Source of the DNA: Ramlibacter lithotrophicus | Lineage (GTDB): Bacteria > Pseudomonadota > Gammaproteobacteria > Burkholderiales > Burkholderiaceae_C | Reading direction: 5' to 3' | Assembly (NCBI RefSeq): GCF_012184415.1 | Contig: NZ_VTOX01000007.1 | Span: 62,001-126,000 of the forward strand | DNA length: 64,000 bases | Shown here: positions 1-9,027 of the stretch, piece by piece | Layout of the letters: each line of letters starts with the position of its first letter | Numbering within the stretch: position 1 is the stretch's first letter | Translations under genes and position numbers: made by a program | Notes under the pieces: model-generated | Seen by the model: the letters and a program-made list of their open reading frames with translations, nothing else | Database searches by the model: none | Told to the model about the DNA's origin: nothing

Positions 1-58
1 CGCGCTGCCAGTGGCCGGCGGCGACCGGATCGATGGTGGGTGGGCGCTGGTTGGACAT
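1..58 (-). CDS. Partial CDS, N-terminus of a divergent gene (possible BioC-like methyltransferase)
   Basis: Read on the minus strand, an ATG at 58 opens a frame that stays open to the window edge, giving 19 codons that include RPPTIDPVAAGHW. The run 'PPTIDPVAA..W' resembles the N-terminus of biotin-synthesis-type SAM methyltransferases that lie divergent from comF in related Burkholderiales; this is memory-based inference. The gene is cut by the window edge, so no catalytic motif can be seen. It shares a 27-bp intergenic region with comF. Confidence 0.45.
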   Translation of the reverse strand, partial: MSNQRPPTIDPVAAGHWQR

Positions 59-85
59 CGGGAAACCGGTCAGTATATTGACCGG
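51..85 (+). promoter_or_regulatory. comF promoter (leaderless) with overlapping palindrome
   Basis: A -35-like TTGGAC (51-56) and a -10-like TATATT (74-79) are separated by 17 nt. The -10 ends 6 nt before the comF ATG, so transcription should begin at or next to the start codon. A perfect 7-bp inverted repeat, ccggtca (66-72) and tgaccgg (79-85), brackets the -10 and also lies upstream of the divergent gene. It could be an operator for both. Confidence 0.5.
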
Positions 86-790
86 ATGCTGCGCCACCTG
101 TTCGACGGACTTGCCGGCAAGCTGCCGGGCCAGTGCGCCGTCTGCCGGGCCTGGCCGGCGCAGCCCGTCTGCGAATCGTGCGCAGCCCGTTTCGGCCAGC
201 CGCAGCCGCGCTGCCGCCGTTGCGCACTGCCGGTGCCCCCGGGCACGATCGACTGCGGCCGCTGCCTGCGCGAGCCGCCCCCGATCGACGCATGCCACGC
301 CACCGTCGGCTACGGCTACCCCTGGGCGGCGCTGATCACGCAGTTCAAGTTCCATGGGCAGCCGGGCTGGGCCCGCACGTTCGCCGAGCTGATGCGCGGC
401 GCCCCCGGCGTGCAGGCCGCGATCCGCCAGGCCGACGTCGTCGTGCCGATGCCGCTGTCGCGCGAGCGGCTGGCCGAGCGCGGCTTCAACCAGGCGTTGC
501 TGCTCGCGCGCGGCCTCGACTCGCACAAGGCGAACCCCGGCGTGCTGCTGCGGATCCGGCATACGCCGGCGCAGACCGCGCTGGACCGCGACGGCCGCCT
601 GGCCAACGTGAAGGGGGCGTTCGCGGTCGAGCCGTCACTGGAGGCCAGCGTGCGCGCCAGGCGCGTCGTGCTCGTCGACGACGTGATGACGAGCGGCGCG
701 TCGGTGTTCGGCGCGGCTGCGGCCCTGCGGCAGGCCGGCGCGGCCGACGTGGCCGCCGTCGTGCTGGCGCGCACCGACGTGCCGGCGTGA
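86..790 (+). CDS. comF: ComF family phosphoribosyltransferase-like protein
   Basis: A 234-residue ComF/GntX-type protein, linked to competence and DNA uptake. The N-terminus has paired CxxC clusters (CAVC, CESC, CRRC, CGRC) that probably bind zinc. The C-terminal half is a type I phosphoribosyltransferase fold with the PRPP-loop signature VVLVDDVMTSGAS. The ATG at 86 is preferred over an upstream in-frame ATG at 11: the MLRHLFDGL start matches the family, and a promoter-like element ends just before it. trmL follows 21 nt later. The molecular role of ComF is still not well defined. Confidence 0.85.
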   Translation: MLRHLFDGLAGKLPGQCAVCRAWPAQPVCESCAARFGQPQPRCRRCALPVPPGTIDCGRCLREPPPIDACHATVGYGYPWAALITQFKFHGQPGWARTFAELMRGAPGVQAAIRQADVVVPMPLSRERLAERGFNQALLLARGLDSHKANPGVLLRIRHTPAQTALDRDGRLANVKGAFAVEPSLEASVRARRVVLVDDVMTSGASVFGAAAALRQAGAADVAAVVLARTDVPA

Positions 791-799
791 GCCGGCCGC

Positions 800-805
800 G
801 ACAAT
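800..805 (+). promoter_or_regulatory. -10-like element of trmL, 6 nt before ATG
   Basis: GACAAT lies between the comF stop and the trmL ATG and ends exactly 6 nt upstream of the start, with no Shine-Dalgarno sequence. This fits a leaderless start; no convincing -35 is visible. Confidence 0.35.
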
Positions 806-811
806 GGCGGC

Positions 812-1297
812 ATGTTCCACATCGTCCTGGTCGAGCCCGAAATTCCGCCGAACACCGGCAACGTGATCCGGCTGGCCGCCAACACCGGCTGCGCGCTGCA
901 CCTCGTCGAGCCCCTCGGGTTTTCGATGGAGGACCGCCTCATGCGCCGCGCCGGCCTCGACTATCACGAGTATGCGCAGGTGCGCCGGCATGCCGACTGG
1001 GATGCCTTCCTGGCGGCCATGCGGCCCGATCCGCAGCGCATGTTCGCGCTGACCACGCGCGGCGAGCGCATCGTGCACGAGGTGCAGTTCCGGCCAGGCG
1101 ACTGGCTGGTGTTCGGCTCGGAGACCGCTGGCCTGAAGCCGGCGGTGCGGGAATGGTTCGTGCCCGGGCAGCGCCTGCGGCTGCCGATGCGGGCCGGCCA
1201 GCGCAGCCTCAACCTCTCCAACGCCGTCGCCGTGACGGTGTTCGAGGCCTGGCGGCAGAACGGGTTCGCGGCTCCGGCGGCAATGCCTCAGGGATAG
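812..1297 (+). CDS. trmL: tRNA (cytidine(34)-2'-O)-methyltransferase
   Basis: A 161-residue SPOUT-superfamily protein of TrmL length. It 2'-O-methylates the wobble nucleotide of tRNA-Leu isoacceptors using S-adenosylmethionine. The family motifs are present in order: an N-terminal EPEIPPNTGNVIRLAANTG, then LVFGSETAGLKP, then the knot motif RSLNLSNAVAVTVFEAWRQ. It ends 10 bp inside the convergent maoC-like gene, so the two 3' ends overlap. Confidence 0.93.
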   Translation: MFHIVLVEPEIPPNTGNVIRLAANTGCALHLVEPLGFSMEDRLMRRAGLDYHEYAQVRRHADWDAFLAAMRPDPQRMFALTTRGERIVHEVQFRPGDWLVFGSETAGLKPAVREWFVPGQRLRLPMRAGQRSLNLSNAVAVTVFEAWRQNGFAAPAAMPQG

Positions 1298-1743
1298 CGC
1301 CGGCTGAGCGACTCGGCAATGCAGACCGGCCGGTCGCTGCCTTCGCGCTCGACGGTGACTTCCCAGGTCATCTGCATGCCATTGGCCTCGATCGGCTTGC
1401 ACTCCACCAGTTTCATGCGCCCGCGCAGGCGGCTGCCGACCGGCACCGGCGCCGTGAAGCGCACCCGGTTCAGTCCGTAGTTCACGCCCATGCGCGAGTT
1501 CTCGATGCGAAACGAGGTCTCGAAGAACTTCGGGATCAGCGAAAGCGTGAGGAAGCCATGCGCGATCGGCGCGCCGAACGGACCGGCCTTGGCCTTCTCG
1601 ACGTCCACGTGGATCCACTGGTGGTCGCCCGTGGCCTGGGCGAACAGGTTGATCTGCTCCTGCGTGACGGTCAGCCAGTCGCTCACGGCGACTTCCTGGC
1701 CGACGCAGGCAGGCAGCTCGTCGAGGGTGTTGAAGGTCTTCAT
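1288..1743 (-). CDS. MaoC family dehydratase (hot-dog fold)
   Basis: A 151-residue single-domain MaoC/NodN-like (R)-specific enoyl-CoA hydratase. The hydratase signature is visible as DHQWIHVD followed by FGAPIAHGFLTLSL, giving the catalytic Asp and His. The frame is open much further upstream, but the ATG at 1743 fits the usual family length. TACATT (1750-1755, minus strand) ends 6 nt before it, suggesting a leaderless start. The substrate is probably a short acyl-CoA; the context does not define the pathway. Confidence 0.85.
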   Translation of the reverse strand: MKTFNTLDELPACVGQEVAVSDWLTVTQEQINLFAQATGDHQWIHVDVEKAKAGPFGAPIAHGFLTLSLIPKFFETSFRIENSRMGVNYGLNRVRFTAPVPVGSRLRGRMKLVECKPIEANGMQMTWEVTVEREGSDRPVCIAESLSRRYP

Positions 1744-1772
1744 CGCGCGAATGTAGCAAGCGGCGGGGCCAC

Positions 1773-2390
1773 TCAATTGTCCAGCCAGCGACAGATGCTC
1801 TCCCACTGCGCCAGGTCGCGCTCGACGCGGCCGGGCGCCACGTCGAACACCGTCAGCCCGCGCGCCGCGAGATGGATGTAGTTCTGCGTATGCCGCAGGA
1901 AGCCGAGCACCGGGAGCCCGAGGCTGTCGACGAACTCGTGCAGCTTGTCGGCGGCGATCGTGCGCTCGTCGACCCGCATGCCGACGATCCCGACCTGCAG
2001 CCGCCCGGCCTTGCGGCTGGCGGCGAGCTCGTCCAGGAAGGCGCGGGTGGCGAAGATGTCGAACACGCTCGGCTGCAGCGGCACCACCACCTTGTCGGCG
2101 AGCTGCAGCACGTCCTTCAACATGCCCCCGTGCATGCCGGCCGGCGTGTCCAGGACGACGTGCGTCGTGCCCTTGGGCGGTTTGGCGACGTTGCCCTTGC
2201 CCACCTCCCAGGTGCCGATCGGCCGGGCGGCGGCGGGACGCAGCCCGAGCCAGAGCCGGGACGACTGCTGGCGGTCGGCATCGCCCAGCATGACCGAGCG
2301 GCCCTTGCTGGCGAAATAGCCGGCGATCTGGGTGGCCATCGTGGACTTCCCGACGCCGCCCTTCGGATTCGCGACAACCACGATCGGCAT
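1773..2390 (-). CDS. ParA family protein (MinD/ParA-like ATPase), orphan
   Basis: A 205-residue P-loop ATPase with the deviant Walker A PKGGVGKST at residues 9-17 and a Walker B-like VVLDTPAG near residue 79. No ParB, parS-like repeats or MinC/E lie next to it, so it is not an obvious partition pair. It may position a protein cargo or be a chromosomal ParA paralogue. The start is supported by an AAGGAG Shine-Dalgarno 7 nt upstream. It is divergent from kefF. Confidence 0.85.
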   Translation of the reverse strand: MPIVVVANPKGGVGKSTMATQIAGYFASKGRSVMLGDADRQQSSRLWLGLRPAAARPIGTWEVGKGNVAKPPKGTTHVVLDTPAGMHGGMLKDVLQLADKVVVPLQPSVFDIFATRAFLDELAASRKAGRLQVGIVGMRVDERTIAADKLHEFVDSLGLPVLGFLRHTQNYIHLAARGLTVFDVAPGRVERDLAQWESICRWLDN

Positions 2391-2442
2391 GGCAGACTCC
2401 TTTGCAAGGTTGCACGCTCCCGCCGGGAGCGCGGCCTGCCGC

Positions 2443-2448
2443 TATGGT
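2443..2448 (+). promoter_or_regulatory. -10-like element of kefF, 6 nt before ATG
   Basis: TATGGT in the parA-kefF divergent gap ends 6 nt before the ATG at 2455, with no ribosome-binding site between. It is another instance of the leaderless spacing seen across the window. Confidence 0.4.
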
Positions 2449-2454
2449 ACCCGT

Positions 2455-3108
2455 ATGGATGAGTTCTCGACCGTCGGCAGCCGCCCCGGGATCCTGGTGC
2501 TGGCGGCGCACCCGAACTGGCGCGAGTCGCGCGTCAACCGCCAGCTGCTGGCCGCGGCGCAGCGCGTACCCGGCGCCGCCGTGCACGACCTGTACGCCGC
2601 CTATCCCGACTACGACATCGACGCGGCCGCCGAACGGGCTCTGCTCGCGGCCGCCGGGCTGGTGGTGCTCCTGCATCCGGTGCAGTGGTATTCGATGCCG
2701 GCCCTGCAGAAGCTGTGGCTGGACGAGGTTCTCGCGTATGGGTGGGCCTACGGTCCCGGCGGCGATGCCCTGCGCGGCAAGGATCTCTGGCTCGCGGCCA
2801 CCACCGGCGGTTCGGAGCGCTCCTATCACCCCCAAGGCTACAACCGCCATTTCTTCGACGCCTTCCTGCCGCCCTACGAGCAGACGGCGGCACTGTGCGG
2901 GATGCGCTTCCTGCCGCCGCTGCTGCTGCACGGCGCCCGCAGGGTGAGCGACGCCGCCGTGGCCGCGCACGTGGCGGTCTTCGAAGACCGGCTGCGCACC
3001 TATCCGGGCTGGCGCGAACTCGAGGACCTGCCGCAGTGTCCGGCCTGCGAGGTACCGGCCGGCGACCGGCCCGCGCCAGGCGCCGCGGACGACGCGCAGG
3101 GGCGGTGA
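2455..3108 (+). CDS. kefF: KefF-like NAD(P)H oxidoreductase, ancillary to Kef potassium efflux
   Basis: A 217-residue flavodoxin-like quinone reductase that activates the KefC antiporter. Family features are LVLAAHPNWRESRVNR near the N-terminus (flavin phosphate loop), HPVQWYSMPALQKLWLDEVL, and TTGGSERSYHPQGYNRHFFDAFLPP. An upstream in-frame ATG at 2332 would add 41 residues that only read across parA, so it is rejected. The stop overlaps the kefC start (TGATG), so the two genes are probably translationally coupled. The Pro/Ala-rich C-terminal tail looks extra. Confidence 0.88.
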   Translation: MDEFSTVGSRPGILVLAAHPNWRESRVNRQLLAAAQRVPGAAVHDLYAAYPDYDIDAAAERALLAAAGLVVLLHPVQWYSMPALQKLWLDEVLAYGWAYGPGGDALRGKDLWLAATTGGSERSYHPQGYNRHFFDAFLPPYEQTAALCGMRFLPPLLLHGARRVSDAAVAAHVAVFEDRLRTYPGWRELEDLPQCPACEVPAGDRPAPGAADDAQGR

Positions 3109-4943
3109 TGGAACACGCGCCCGCCTGGCTCACCAGCAGCCTGATCTACCTTGCCGCCGCGGTGGTGGCCGTGCCGCTGGCGCGCGCGCTGGGGCTGGGC
3201 TCGATCATCGGCTACCTTGCAGCGGGCATCGTGCTCGGGCCATGGGGCCTGGGCATCGTGAGCAACGTCGAAGCCATCCTGCACTTCGCCGAGCTCGGCG
3301 TCGTGCTGATGCTGTTCCTGGTCGGCCTCGAACTGGAGCCGCGGCGGCTGTGGAGCCTGCGCCGCTCCATCTTCGGCTGGGGCAGCGTCCAGGTGCTGGG
3401 CTGCGCCGCCCTGCTGTTCCTCGTGGCCACGCTGCTGGCCGGTGCGTCGTGGCGCATCGGCCTGGTCGCCGCCCTGGGGCTGGCGCTGTCGTCCACGGCC
3501 GTCGCCCTGCAGGTCATGGCCGAGCGCAACCTGCTGCCCACCATGAGCGGCCAGGCGGGGTTGTCGATCCTGCTGTTCCAGGACGTCGCGGCGATCCCGA
3601 TCCTGGCATTGCTGCCCCTGCTGGCCGAGTCCACCGCCGCGACCCACCTGGTCGCCGGCGGCGGATGGCTGGCAGCGGCGAAGATCGTGGCGGTGGTCGG
3701 CGCCGTGGTGCTCGGCGGGCGGCTCCTGCTGCGGCCGCTGCTGCGGTGGATCGCCAGGAGCCGAACGCCGGAAATCTTCACGGCCGCCGCCTTGCTGCTG
3801 GTGGTCGCGACGGCCGCGCTGATGCAGTTCGTCGGCCTCTCGATGGCGCTGGGCGCCTTCCTCGCCGGCGTGCTGCTCGCCGACAGCGAGTACCGGACGG
3901 AACTCGAAACCGACATCGAACCGTTCAAGGGATTGCTGCTCGGCCTGTTCTTCATCGCCGTGGGCATGAGCATCGACTTCGGCGTGCTGCTGGCTTCGCC
4001 GGCGCTCGTGGCGCTCGCCGTGGCTGGATTCCTGGCCGTGAAGGCGATCGTCATCGCGCTGCTGGCGCGCCGGATCGAGCTGCCCGCGCCGGAGCGGCCG
4101 GTGTTCGTGCTGTTGCTGGCCCAGGGCGGCGAGTTCGCGTTCGTGGTGTTCCAGGCCGCGGCCGCCAGCGGCGTGCTGCAGGCCAGGACATCGTCGTTCC
4201 TGGTCGCGGTGGTGGCGATCTCCATGCTGCTCAGCCCGGTGCTGCTGGTGATCGCCGATCGCATGCCGCGCACGCGGGGCGCCCGTCCGGCGTCCGCGCC
4301 GGGGGAGATCCTCGAGCAGCAGCAAGCCCCGGTGATCATCGCCGGCTTCGGCCGCTATGGGCAGATCGTCGGCCGCCTGCTGGCGGCGCAAGGCATTGCC
4401 TCCACCGTGCTGGACCACGACGCCGACATGATCGCCACCGCCCGCGCGTTCGGTTACGAGGTGTTCTATGGCGATGCGACGCGGCTGGACCTGCTGCGCA
4501 CGGCGGGCGGCGCGACGGCCAGGGTGCTGGTGGTCGCCGTCGACGACGTGCGCCAGTCGCTCGAGATCGTCGAGCTGGCGCGGACCCATTTCCCGCAGCT
4601 GGAAATCGTGGCGCGAGCCCGCGACGTGACGCACTGGAACGAACTGCGGGACCGCGGCGTGCGCAAGGTCGAGCGTGAGCTGTTCGAATCCAGCCTGCGC
4701 AGCGGACGCACGGTACTGGAGGTGCTGGGCCTCGCGCCGCACGAGGCGCGAATGCTGGCCATGCGCTTCCGCCGGGCCAACCTCCAGCTGTTCGAACGGA
4801 TGTACCCGCATCACGCCGATCGCGCCAAGGTGATCGCGGTCACCAGGCAGGCGCGGCGCCAGCTGCAGGAACAGCTGGCCGTCGAGCGCGCCGCGAGCCT
4901 TGCGCGTCAGCGCGAGGAGGAGCAGGAGCGAGCGGCGCGCTGA
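3108..4943 (+). CDS. kefC: Glutathione-regulated potassium-efflux antiporter (CPA2 + TrkA-N)
   Basis: A 611-residue inner-membrane K+/H+ antiporter. Residues 1-390 form the CPA2 transmembrane domain of about 12 hydrophobic segments, including LGVVLMLFLVGLELEP and the core sequence FQDVAAIPILALLPLL. From about residue 405 a Rossmann TrkA-N domain begins (VIIAGFGRYGQIVGRLLAAQG), with GDATRLDLL, the usual site of nucleotide and glutathione regulation. The C-terminus is charged and helical. It overlaps kefF by 3 nt. It probably protects the cytoplasm against electrophiles by acidification. Confidence 0.92.
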   Translation: MEHAPAWLTSSLIYLAAAVVAVPLARALGLGSIIGYLAAGIVLGPWGLGIVSNVEAILHFAELGVVLMLFLVGLELEPRRLWSLRRSIFGWGSVQVLGCAALLFLVATLLAGASWRIGLVAALGLALSSTAVALQVMAERNLLPTMSGQAGLSILLFQDVAAIPILALLPLLAESTAATHLVAGGGWLAAAKIVAVVGAVVLGGRLLLRPLLRWIARSRTPEIFTAAALLLVVATAALMQFVGLSMALGAFLAGVLLADSEYRTELETDIEPFKGLLLGLFFIAVGMSIDFGVLLASPALVALAVAGFLAVKAIVIALLARRIELPAPERPVFVLLLAQGGEFAFVVFQAAAASGVLQARTSSFLVAVVAISMLLSPVLLVIADRMPRTRGARPASAPGEILEQQQAPVIIAGFGRYGQIVGRLLAAQGIASTVLDHDADMIATARAFGYEVFYGDATRLDLLRTAGGATARVLVVAVDDVRQSLEIVELARTHFPQLEIVARARDVTHWNELRDRGVRKVERELFESSLRSGRTVLEVLGLAPHEARMLAMRFRRANLQLFERMYPHHADRAKVIAVTRQARRQLQEQLAVERAASLARQREEEQERAAR

Positions 4944-4949
4944 CGCCGC

Positions 4950-6155
<1,206 letters not shown>

Positions 6156-6247
6156 GGGGAGGCTCCTGTGGTGGCGCGTGTGATGCTGCGCAGGGGGACG
6201 GGCAAGGCATTCTAGGACCCGCTGCCGGCGGCGCCAGTCGCGCGTGC

Positions 6248-6253
6248 TACGCT
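6248..6253 (+). promoter_or_regulatory. -10-like element of the DUF1841 gene, 6 nt before ATG
   Basis: TACGCT ends 6 nt before the ATG at 6260. On the other strand TAGAAT (6209-6214) is a -10 candidate for pcaF, so this is a divergent promoter region of about 100 bp. Confidence 0.35.
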
Positions 6254-6259
6254 GGCAGG

Positions 6260-6694
6260 ATGTTCAATCCCTCGCAAGCGGACGTGCGCCGGTTCTTCTG
6301 CGCCGTGCACACCAAGGCCCAGGCCGGACAGCCGATGGATGCGCTGGAAACCCTGGCCGGACAGTGGCTCCAGGAGCATCCCGAATACCACCCGGAGATG
6401 ACGGACGCGGAAGGCGCCGTGGCCCGCGCCTACGACGGCCAGGACGGCCGCACCAATCCGTTCCTGCACCTGGCCATGCACCTGTCGATCAGCGAGCAGT
6501 GCTCGATCGACCAGCCGCGCGGCATCCGCCAGGCCGTGGAACTGCTGGCGGCCCGGCGCAACTCCCTGCACGACGCGCATCACGAGGCGATGGAGTGCCT
6601 CGGCCAGATGCTGTGGGAGAGCCAGCGTTCGGGACGGCCGCCGGACGGCGACGCCTACATTGCCTGCGTGCAGCGCCGCGCCACCAGCGACTGA
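6260..6694 (+). CDS. DUF1841 family protein
   Basis: A 144-residue soluble protein beginning MFNPSQADVRRFF, with HPEYHPEM, the core LHLAMHLSISEQ, and a late HDAHHEAMECLGQMLWE. It is His-rich, which could suggest metal binding, but no function is established for the family, which is widespread in beta- and gammaproteobacteria. It is followed by a strong bidirectional terminator shared with the convergent cytochrome gene. Confidence 0.85.
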   Translation: MFNPSQADVRRFFCAVHTKAQAGQPMDALETLAGQWLQEHPEYHPEMTDAEGAVARAYDGQDGRTNPFLHLAMHLSISEQCSIDQPRGIRQAVELLAARRNSLHDAHHEAMECLGQMLWESQRSGRPPDGDAYIACVQRRATSD

Positions 6695-6712
6695 TCGCGG
6701 CGACAGAAGAAC

Positions 6713-6735
6713 AAAGCCCCGCTTCGCGGGGCTTT
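6713..6735. terminator. Bidirectional intrinsic terminator
   Basis: A perfect 10-bp stem (aaagccccgc / gcggggcttt) with a 3-nt ttc loop lies between the convergent DUF1841 and cytochrome c4 genes. A and T runs on the two sides let it act in both directions. Confidence 0.85.
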
Positions 6736-6751
6736 GCCTGGGAACGAGCGC

Positions 6752-7462
6752 TCAGCGGAACCGCGGCTCGGGATGCACCCGCAGTTCGCTGTCCAGGGAG
6801 GCCATGTAGTTGGCGATGACCTTGAGTTCGGCGTTGCTGAACTGCTTGGCGATCGCGCCCATGACGCCGTTGTTGCGTCCGACCGCCGGATTGTTCTCCG
6901 CCTTGTACGCCTTCAGTGCGACGAACAGGTAATCCGCATGCTGGCCGGCGAGCTTGGGATAGCTCGGATCGATCGGCTTGGAGTAGTTGGCGCCGTGGCA
7001 CGAGGCGCAGGCCGCCTTCTGCAGCAGCCCCGCCACCTGGGCATTCGGTTCGCGGCCGGGCTTGTCGCCGAGCGGCTTCACCTCCTTCGGCAGCGATTCG
7101 TAGTAGCCCGAGATCGTCGCGATGTCCTGCTCGGTGAGGCTCACCGCGATCCCGCGCATGGTGGGGTGCTTGCGGTCGCCGTTCTTGTACGCGTTGAGCG
7201 CGGCCGCGATGTACTTGGCACTCTGCCCGGCGATCATCGGTACCTTGTGCACCTCGGGAAAGCTTGCCTGGTAGCCGCGGATGTTGTGGCATCCCATGCA
7301 CATGGCGACCTTCGCCTCGATGCTGGTGGCGCTTCCGGCCCCGGCGGCAGCCGCGGCTGGCTGCTGCGCGGGGGCGCCGGCGGGGTTCGTGGCCTGCGAG
7401 TGGGCCAGCCCGGTCGCGCAAGCGACACCCAGGGCGAGGAACGCGGTGAACAACGGCTTCAT
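6752..7462 (-). CDS. Diheme cytochrome c4-type protein
   Basis: A 236-residue periplasmic cytochrome. It has a signal peptide (about residues 1-22, ending LAHSQA) and a Pro/Ala linker. The two c-type haem sites are CMGCH at residues 55-59 and CASCH at 152-156. Met candidates for the distal ligand are in HPTMRG and NNGVMGA, one in each half, as in cytochrome c4. It probably passes electrons from the bc1 complex to terminal oxidases. It is a single gene with a possible promoter in the AT-rich gap before the MoxR gene. Confidence 0.88.
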   Translation of the reverse strand: MKPLFTAFLALGVACATGLAHSQATNPAGAPAQQPAAAAAGAGSATSIEAKVAMCMGCHNIRGYQASFPEVHKVPMIAGQSAKYIAAALNAYKNGDRKHPTMRGIAVSLTEQDIATISGYYESLPKEVKPLGDKPGREPNAQVAGLLQKAACASCHGANYSKPIDPSYPKLAGQHADYLFVALKAYKAENNPAVGRNNGVMGAIAKQFSNAELKVIANYMASLDSELRVHPEPRFR

Positions 7463-7553
7463 TTTGCGAGCAAAATCCCTGAAAGAGTTCTAGAAATGAA
7501 CTTTTGAGTATAGCCACGCGGCTTTTCCGCCCATTCCCCCCGGATTTCTTCCC

Positions 7554-8396
7554 ATGAAGTTCCAAGGCTCCCAGAACTACGTCGCCACCCAGGACCTGAT
7601 GCTGGCGGTGAACGCGGCGATCACCCTGAAACGCCCGCTCCTCGTGAAGGGCGAGCCCGGCACCGGCAAGACCATGCTCGCCGAGGAGGTCGCGCAAGCG
7701 CTCAACATCCCGCTGCTGCAGTGGCACATCAAGTCCACCACCAAGGCGCAACAGGGGCTGTACGAGTACGACGCCGTCAGCCGCCTGCGCGACTCGCAAC
7801 TCGGCGACGAGCGGGTGAAGGACATCCACAACTACATCGTCAAGGGCGTGCTGTGGCAGGCCTTCACGGCCGACCGGCCGGTGGCGCTGCTGATCGACGA
7901 GATCGACAAGGCCGACATCGAATTCCCGAACGACCTGCTGCGCGAGCTGGACCGGATGGAGTTCTACGTCTACGAGACGCGCGAGCTGGTCAAGGCGAAA
8001 CACCGGCCGCTGGTGTTCATCACGTCCAACAACGAGAAGGAACTGCCCGACGCCTTCCTGCGCCGCTGCTTCTTCCACTACATCAAGTTCCCGGACGCCG
8101 ACACGATGAAGCAGATCGTGGACGTGCACTTCCCCGGACTGAAGAAGGATTTGCTGACGTCGGCGATGAAGACCTTCTACGACGTGCGCAACCTGCCGGG
8201 CCTCAAGAAGAAGCCGTCCACCAGCGAGCTGCTCGACTGGCTGAAGCTGCTGGTGGCCGAGGACATCCCGCTCGAGGCGCTGCAGACGAAGGACGAGAAG
8301 GTCGCAGTGCCGCCGCTGGTGGGCGCGTTGCTGAAGAACGAGCAGGACGTCACGCTGTTCGAAAAGCTGGTCTTCATGCAGCGCCACAACCGGTGA
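7554..8396 (+). CDS. MoxR-type AAA+ ATPase
   Basis: A 280-residue AAA+ protein. It has Walker A GEPGTGKTM at residues 33-41, Walker B ALLIDEIDKAD near 113-123, sensor I FITSNNEKELPDAFLRRC with the arginine finger region, and a C-terminal lid. MoxR ATPases act as chaperones with a VWA-domain partner to mature enzyme complexes. The partner here is the VWA protein at 9021, separated only by a GNAT gene. The substrate is not indicated by the neighbours. Confidence 0.9.
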   Translation: MKFQGSQNYVATQDLMLAVNAAITLKRPLLVKGEPGTGKTMLAEEVAQALNIPLLQWHIKSTTKAQQGLYEYDAVSRLRDSQLGDERVKDIHNYIVKGVLWQAFTADRPVALLIDEIDKADIEFPNDLLRELDRMEFYVYETRELVKAKHRPLVFITSNNEKELPDAFLRRCFFHYIKFPDADTMKQIVDVHFPGLKKDLLTSAMKTFYDVRNLPGLKKKPSTSELLDWLKLLVAEDIPLEALQTKDEKVAVPPLVGALLKNEQDVTLFEKLVFMQRHNR

Positions 8397-8418
8397 GCGC
8401 GAAAGCCCAGGGGCCGCG

Positions 8419-9027
8419 ATGAAGAAGCCGGAGCCGGTCACCTTGTCGTCCAGTGCGGTGCGGCTGGAGCCGCTCACGCCGCACCACGTCGCCGGGCTGG
8501 AAGCCGCCGCGCGCGACGGCGAGCTGTGGACGCTGCGGGTGACCTCGGTTCCCGCGCCGGGCGAGACGGCCGCTTACGTGGCCGCCGCGTTGAAGGGCCT
8601 GGCGGACGGGCACATGCTCCCCTTCGCCGTGCTCGACGCCGCGACCGGCGCCGTCATCGGCAGCACCCGCTACCACGACATCGTGCCGGCGGTCGAGCGG
8701 CTGGAAATCGGTTACACGTGGTATGCGAGGCAGTGGCAACGTTCGCACGTGAACACCACGTGCAAGCTCCTGCTGCTGACGCACGCCTTCGAAATGCTCG
8801 GGGCGCAGCTGGTCGGCTGGCGCACGGACAACTTCAACTTCGCCAGCCAGCGTGCGATCGAGCGGCTCGGCGCCCGCAGGGACGGCGTGCTGCGGCACCA
8901 CGCGCTGCGCCGGGACGGCACCGTGCGCGACACGGTGATGTACAGCCTTGCCGCCGGGGAATGGCCGGAGGTGAAGGCGCACCTCGAATACCAGCTCGCC
9001 CGCCCGCGTGAGGCATCGCCATGCTGA
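8419..9027 (+). CDS. GNAT family N-acetyltransferase (RimJ/RimL-like)
   Basis: A 202-residue protein resembling ribosomal-protein-alanine acetyltransferases. It has an N-terminal VRLEPLTPHHVAGLE, then a beta-strand pair around IGSTRYHDI and LEIGYTWYARQWQRSHVNT where acetyl-CoA binds, then the late motif VGWRTDNFNFASQRAIERLGA. It sits between the MoxR and VWA genes and overlaps the latter by 7 nt, so it is co-transcribed. That location is unusual, and the acetyl acceptor is unknown. Confidence 0.87.
   Translation: MKKPEPVTLSSSAVRLEPLTPHHVAGLEAAARDGELWTLRVTSVPAPGETAAYVAAALKGLADGHMLPFAVLDAATGAVIGSTRYHDIVPAVERLEIGYTWYARQWQRSHVNTTCKLLLLTHAFEMLGAQLVGWRTDNFNFASQRAIERLGARRDGVLRHHALRRDGTVRDTVMYSLAAGEWPEVKAHLEYQLARPREASPC

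Noticed and set aside
133..1881. A 582-codon frame across comF, trmL and the MaoC gene
   Set aside because: It is Arg/Pro/Ala-rich shadow sequence spanning three genes with recognised products.
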